This document shows positions 60,367 to 64,000 of a DNA stretch of 64,000 nt, in pieces. The DNA lies in the NCBI GenBank assembly GCA_036015235.1, contig CP107926.1, forward strand, positions 7,608,001-7,672,000, read 5' to 3'. The first letter of the stretch is position 1. Every line of letters begins with the position of its first letter. This DNA is from Streptomyces sp. NBC_00433 (lineage in GTDB: Bacteria > Actinomycetota > Actinomycetes > Streptomycetales > Streptomycetaceae). The position numbers and the translations under genes were made by a program. The notes below the pieces were generated by a model. The model was not told the origin of the DNA, searched no databases, and saw only the letters and a list, made by a program, of their open reading frames with translations.

Positions 60367-63300
60367 GATCGTGGCCGTCCGCCGAAGCGGTAGAGCCCGA
60401 ACCCCCGCGGTGGGGCGAGCCGTTGGCCCAGGGCGCCTCGCAGGTGGCTGCTCCGCGTCATATGTGGTGGACGTATGCGCTGGTTGTCCTGGCGCTGGTG
60501 GTGATGGGCAGCGGGGCGGCGCAGGCCCTGTTCCTCACCGGGGACCTCGGCCATGTCGCAGAGCCGATCGCATGCCTGCGTGATCGGGGTGTCTCCCTCG
60601 ATGACCCGTCGTTGAGGCCGTCGGCGGCCGGTGCGTGGCAGTACGCGTTGTGCGTCGGTCCGTACGACCGTCGGCAGGTGGTCGCGATGGCCCTCGGGGC
60701 GGGCTCAGCGCTGCTGGCGGTGGTGCTGCTGATGGTCGGCGACGGGGTGCGGATGCGGTGGCGGCTGAGTGCCGGACCGGGGATACGTGTCGCAACCGAC
60801 GCCGAGCGGCGTGCAACTGCGCGGTTCGAGGCATGGTGTGACGTGTGGGAACTGGCCGGACGGCGTCGGCCGCGTCTTGTGCTGGCGGCACCCGGCCGGT
60901 TCGGCGGGCGGGCGTTCACCACCGGACTCCCTCTGGGCCGGCCGGTGGTGGTGATACCGGTGGCGTATGCCTATCTCGAAGCCGCCCCGTTCGATGTGAT
61001 CGTGCTGCACGAGCTTGCACACGTGCGTGCCCGTGACCTCGTGTGGGCCGGATCGGTGTGGTGGATGGGCTGGCTCAACGTCCCGGTGCTGCTGATCGCG
61101 TTCAGCCCGGCAGCACTCCACCCCCGCTCCCATCTGGCCCTCTACGGCACCGCGTTGTGGACTGCCACTGCTTTGTCCACAGCAGTGCTGGTGTTGCGCG
61201 CGTCGCTGCTGCGCCGCCGCGAACTGGCAGCCGACCGGTACGTCGTGGATGTGACGGGGACCGCCGAGGCACTGCGCGCCGTGCTGGCACGGCGTCGTGG
61301 AACGCTCCCCGCGAACGGCACGCTCGCCGCCCGGGTGGCGAGCGTGCGGCGCCATGTGCGCCGGATGACAGCCTCTCACCCGACCGCTGAAGTACGCGCT
61401 GCTGCGAGGCGGGGCGATCTGGACCGGTGGGAGGGCGGATTCGCCGTCTCGGCAGCGGCGAGCCTCATCGCTGTCTTCCTTTACCAGGCCGTCCGCACCC
61501 TGCTGAACGACTTCGCCCGTTTCGCCTGGGCTCACCCAGCTCTGCCGTCGGCCCTGGCATTCGCCTCGGCCGCCATGGTGTGGGCGTGCGTCGTCGTTCC
61601 CGCCTGGAGCCGGCGAGCCCGCGTCGCGAGCCGCGACAATTCGGTCCCCACATGGTCCGGTGCGGTAACCGGAGTCGTTCTCGGTCTCGTCGGGGGGTAC
61701 CTGCTCCAAGTTCCGGGCGCCGCGACGCTGGCGAGCCGCACCGCATTCCGGGGTCATCTCCTCCTGGCATCAGCGTGGTTGGCCATCGCTGTCGCGGGCG
61801 TCGCCGTGCTGACTGTCGGACTCGCCGCCGCCACCGCCACCGCGAGAACGGTGAGCGTGCGGCGCTTGCCGACACTGACCTGCGCTGTTCTCACTGCTGC
61901 GGCCACGCTGGCGTCAGTCCTCATCGTGACCGTCGGCGTCATCGAGGGCCACATCCGGTTGGGAAGCGCGGCCGAGGACCGGCGGCTGCTCTCTTCACTG
62001 GGCGACGTCCACTACTGGGTGTGTCTGCCACCGCTGTTGCTCGTCGCCTGCATTCTCTGTGCGCGGCAGCCGGCCGGTGTGCGCTTGCGTGCCTTCATTC
62101 CGCTTCGCCCGCACTGGCCGGTTTCGGTCTCTGCCGCAGCAGTCGGGGCATGGGGCGCCCATCACAACTGGAATACCGGCACTTTCGCATCCAGCGACGC
62201 CAGGGAGGTCTCGTACTTCCTGCTCCTGCAGGGCTGGTGGATCTGCGCGTTTGCCGGTTGGGCCGCAGCCTTTGTCGTCCTGCTCACCACCCGGCCCGCG
62301 CCCCGTGCGGCGGCTGGAGCGGAGGCCGCGCCCTGGGCCGCAGTACCGACCGCGCTCGCTGTCGGGCTGCTCACCACAGCGTCTGCGGGCTTGGGCCATT
62401 TCCTCCTGCGGGTCGCCGACGGCAACCCGGCCACCCTGCACGGGTGCCTGGTTTTCGTACGCATACCGATGTGGCTGTTCGTCGTGACAGCGGTCGTGAC
62501 ATTGCCCTGGATGCTCGTGGGGACGCGCCTGCTCCGGCGCCTTTCGTGGCGCGCGTGGCCGGTACCGACGGCAGGACTGAAGCCGGTGAGCGCGGGCGCG
62601 GCTGCCACGGGGCTCACTCTCGCCCTGGCCACTGGGCTTCTGTCGCCGGTGACTGTGTCACCGCACGACCGGAGCAACAGCTCCGCCTCGCTCCAAAGGC
62701 TGAGAACACCCGTGTCCAGGGTGCCAGTGGTGCCCAGACCGGTTGCCCACCCGAAGGACCCGCACAGGGCCGCCGATCCGCGGCGCCTGCTGGACCGTAC
62801 CTCGGCCGAAGCGGCCTTGGCCGGCTTGACGGATCTGCTGCCTCCTGGTTCGAAGTCCGACTCCGTCGGCGAGGACGGGGAGCTCGATATCACCCCGGCC
62901 TCCTGCCAGACCCTGTTCCGTGATGACGACGCCGCGGAGAAGGCGATGCCGCGGACGGTCGACATCACCCATAGGTACAGCATCCCCGTCGAAGGCACCC
63001 GGAGTGCGGAGGTCTCCTTCGCCCTCACCTCGTACCGCGTGCCGCCGGCGGGCTTCACAGCGCTGCGCACAGAGGCCATCCGATGCCCCCGCGTGATATT
63101 CCTCGACAGTAACCTGGAAAAGGGTCGCAGATATGCCTCACTGAGCACGCGCGATCTGCGCACCATGCCTTACCCGGCCCTCCAACTGATGGAGCAGGAT
63201 CATTTCAGAATCGAGGGCCGCGAGATGAAGATGAATGTGCTGATGATCTATGAGCTGGTCGGGCACAATATGCTCTCAGCTGGGATCTTTTATGTCTATC

Positions 63301-63398
63301 AAGACACCGTGTCGCCCAGAATTCAAAAACACCAGCAGACACTCGTCACCGCCGCACTGCACAACCTCATCGCCAACCTCAGGGACGGTGCGCTCTGA
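60363..63398 (+). CDS. Large polytopic M48/M56-like zinc metalloprotease with C-terminal extracellular domain
   Basis: 1011 residues. After two helices (about 35-60, 105-128) comes a zinc-protease module with HELAH at 216-220 (VIVLHELAHVRARD) and probable third ligand Glu287 in RRRELAADRYVVD, as in M48/M56 peptidases. About a dozen further helices follow to about residue 775. The last ~230 residues look exported: a Pro/Arg linker, then a domain with two cysteines (TPASCQTLF, AIRCPRV), loosely similar to PknH-type sensor domains. Codon use is less G/C-extreme than in neighbouring genes. GTG 60363 overlaps the upstream stop. Function unknown; it may be a signalling protease. Confidence 0.75.
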   Translation: MRSWPSAEAVEPEPPRWGEPLAQGASQVAAPRHMWWTYALVVLALVVMGSGAAQALFLTGDLGHVAEPIACLRDRGVSLDDPSLRPSAAGAWQYALCVGPYDRRQVVAMALGAGSALLAVVLLMVGDGVRMRWRLSAGPGIRVATDAERRATARFEAWCDVWELAGRRRPRLVLAAPGRFGGRAFTTGLPLGRPVVVIPVAYAYLEAAPFDVIVLHELAHVRARDLVWAGSVWWMGWLNVPVLLIAFSPAALHPRSHLALYGTALWTATALSTAVLVLRASLLRRRELAADRYVVDVTGTAEALRAVLARRRGTLPANGTLAARVASVRRHVRRMTASHPTAEVRAAARRGDLDRWEGGFAVSAAASLIAVFLYQAVRTLLNDFARFAWAHPALPSALAFASAAMVWACVVVPAWSRRARVASRDNSVPTWSGAVTGVVLGLVGGYLLQVPGAATLASRTAFRGHLLLASAWLAIAVAGVAVLTVGLAAATATARTVSVRRLPTLTCAVLTAAATLASVLIVTVGVIEGHIRLGSAAEDRRLLSSLGDVHYWVCLPPLLLVACILCARQPAGVRLRAFIPLRPHWPVSVSAAAVGAWGAHHNWNTGTFASSDAREVSYFLLLQGWWICAFAGWAAAFVVLLTTRPAPRAAAGAEAAPWAAVPTALAVGLLTTASAGLGHFLLRVADGNPATLHGCLVFVRIPMWLFVVTAVVTLPWMLVGTRLLRRLSWRAWPVPTAGLKPVSAGAAATGLTLALATGLLSPVTVSPHDRSNSSASLQRLRTPVSRVPVVPRPVAHPKDPHRAADPRRLLDRTSAEAALAGLTDLLPPGSKSDSVGEDGELDITPASCQTLFRDDDAAEKAMPRTVDITHRYSIPVEGTRSAEVSFALTSYRVPPAGFTALRTEAIRCPRVIFLDSNLEKGRRYASLSTRDLRTMPYPALQLMEQDHFRIEGREMKMNVLMIYELVGHNMLSAGIFYVYQDTVSPRIQKHQQTLVTAALHNLIANLRDGAL

Positions 63399-63537
63399 CA
63401 TGGTGCAACCGACCAAGCCTTGCGGCAGGTCGGGGCGGCCTGCACGGACTGAGGAGTGCAGGCCGTGCAGGCCACTTTCAGGGATTCGGGTCGGTCAGTG
63501 GTCAGTGACCCACCAGAGGGCCAGATTGATCAGGGAG

Positions 63538-64000
63538 GTGACGGTGGCGACGACGACGGCCGGCCTTCGACGGGGACCCGGCACCCGCTGGTCGAGCGCG
63601 TTCAGCGACCCGCAATGGGTGCAGGTCGACCTCGGCACCTCGCAGAGGATCTCCAAGGTCGTGCTGACCTGGGAGTCGGCCTACGCCACCGCGTTCCAGA
63701 TCCAGACGTCCGACAACGGCACGACCTGGACGCCGATCTACTCCACCACCGCCGAGACCACCGGCACCGGCGGTACCCAGACGTTGAACGTCTCCGGCTC
63801 CGGCCGCTTCGTGCGGATGTACGGGACCGCGCGCGCCACGCCGTACGGCTACTCGCTGTGGGAGTTCCTGGTGTTCGGCGGGGGCACGCCCCAACTGCCG
63901 TGCACGGCGTGGGTGGGGACAGGCAGGCCCACCACGGCCTCGCCCGCCGAGAACGCCGGGACTCCGGCGTCGGCGGCCTTCGACGGATGCAACAACACCC
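63538..64000 (+). pseudogene. Discoidin-domain (F5/8 type C) protein, 5'-truncated and apparently frameshifted, cut by window edge
   Basis: From about 63580 the frame reads GTRWSSAFSDPQWVQVDLG, WESAYATAFQIQTS, GRFVRMYGTARATPYGYSLWEF, an F5/8 type C carbohydrate-binding domain. A second domain begins ASPAENAGTPASAAFDG at the edge. Just before GTRW the expected AAFDGDP is encoded in another frame (63562-63579), so one base appears to be missing near 63580. No signal peptide or catalytic domain precedes it. GTG 63538 is the first in-frame start, with AGGGAGG nearby, but it adds only unrelated residues. The intact relatives are secreted glycan-active enzymes. Confidence 0.6.

Noticed and set aside
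63495..63700. Minus-strand frame reading CTHCGSLNALDQRVPG and ending AVVVATVTSLINLALWWVTDH
   Set aside because: The cysteine-rich part is the antisense of a genuine F5/8 domain. The hydrophobic end (63495-63560) could be a remnant of another gene but is too short to support.

Overview
The window is very GC-rich chromosomal DNA from an actinomycete, almost certainly a member of the Streptomycetaceae (Streptomyces or a close genus). The signs are strong G/C at third codon positions, many GTG starts, a gylR-glpF-glpK-glpD glycerol block next to metH, and a complete Pup-proteasome locus in the order ferredoxin / arc-dop-pup-prcB-prcA ... pafA-FKBP-FKBP-pafB-pafC-tatA-tatC-helicase. No rRNA, tRNA, CRISPR array or insertion sequence was seen. 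All identifications come from reading the sequence and from family knowledge; no database search was run.

Layout. 1-2700: truncated GntR/FadR regulator, AraC regulator, a mycothiol-maleylpyruvate-isomerase-like protein, and a nucleotidyltransferase resembling lincosamide-inactivating Lnu enzymes. 2710-7775: glycerol operon on the minus strand, with two matching 13-15 bp palindromes that probably bind GylR. 7930-12390: B12-dependent methionine synthase and a HAD phosphatase. 12390-20550: oligopeptide ABC transporter with two different lipoprotein binding proteins flanking its permeases and ATPases, preceded by a CRP-type palindrome. 20580-25280: orphan NarL-type response regulator, RecB-like Fe-S nuclease, M50 protease with CBS domains, TrmI-type tRNA methyltransferase, and a secreted protein. 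25340-45400: ferredoxin, ARC, Dop, Pup, 20S proteasome beta and alpha subunits, a divergent LacI/MFS pair inserted before PafA, two FKBP isomerases, PafB/PafC, two small proteins, TatA/TatC, a diacylglycerol-kinase-like lipid kinase and an Mtr4-like helicase.

45400-55500: a lipoprotein, then allophanate hydrolase, urea/guanidine carboxylase and the two DUF1989 proteins (UAAP2, UAAP1). A divergent TetR regulator and an APC permease follow. The carboxylase operon and the permease each carry the same 22-bp palindrome upstream, so they look like one TetR-controlled regulon for using guanidine or urea as nitrogen source. 55700-58600: PadR regulator and a DrrAB-type ABC exporter. 58600-59550: siderophore-interacting reductase behind an iron box. 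59790-63400: a two-gene unit of a small membrane protein and a 1011-residue polytopic M48-like protease, which I could not match to a described system. 63540-64000: a discoidin-domain (F5/8 type C) protein fragment with an apparent frameshift, cut by the window edge.

Two intergenic islands (31.4-31.7 kb and 47.7-47.9 kb) carry seven copies of one 20-bp GC-rich repeat in both orientations. Several intercistronic hairpins (after arc, after pup, between the first peptide-binding protein and its permease) suggest that relative expression within operons is set by partial termination.
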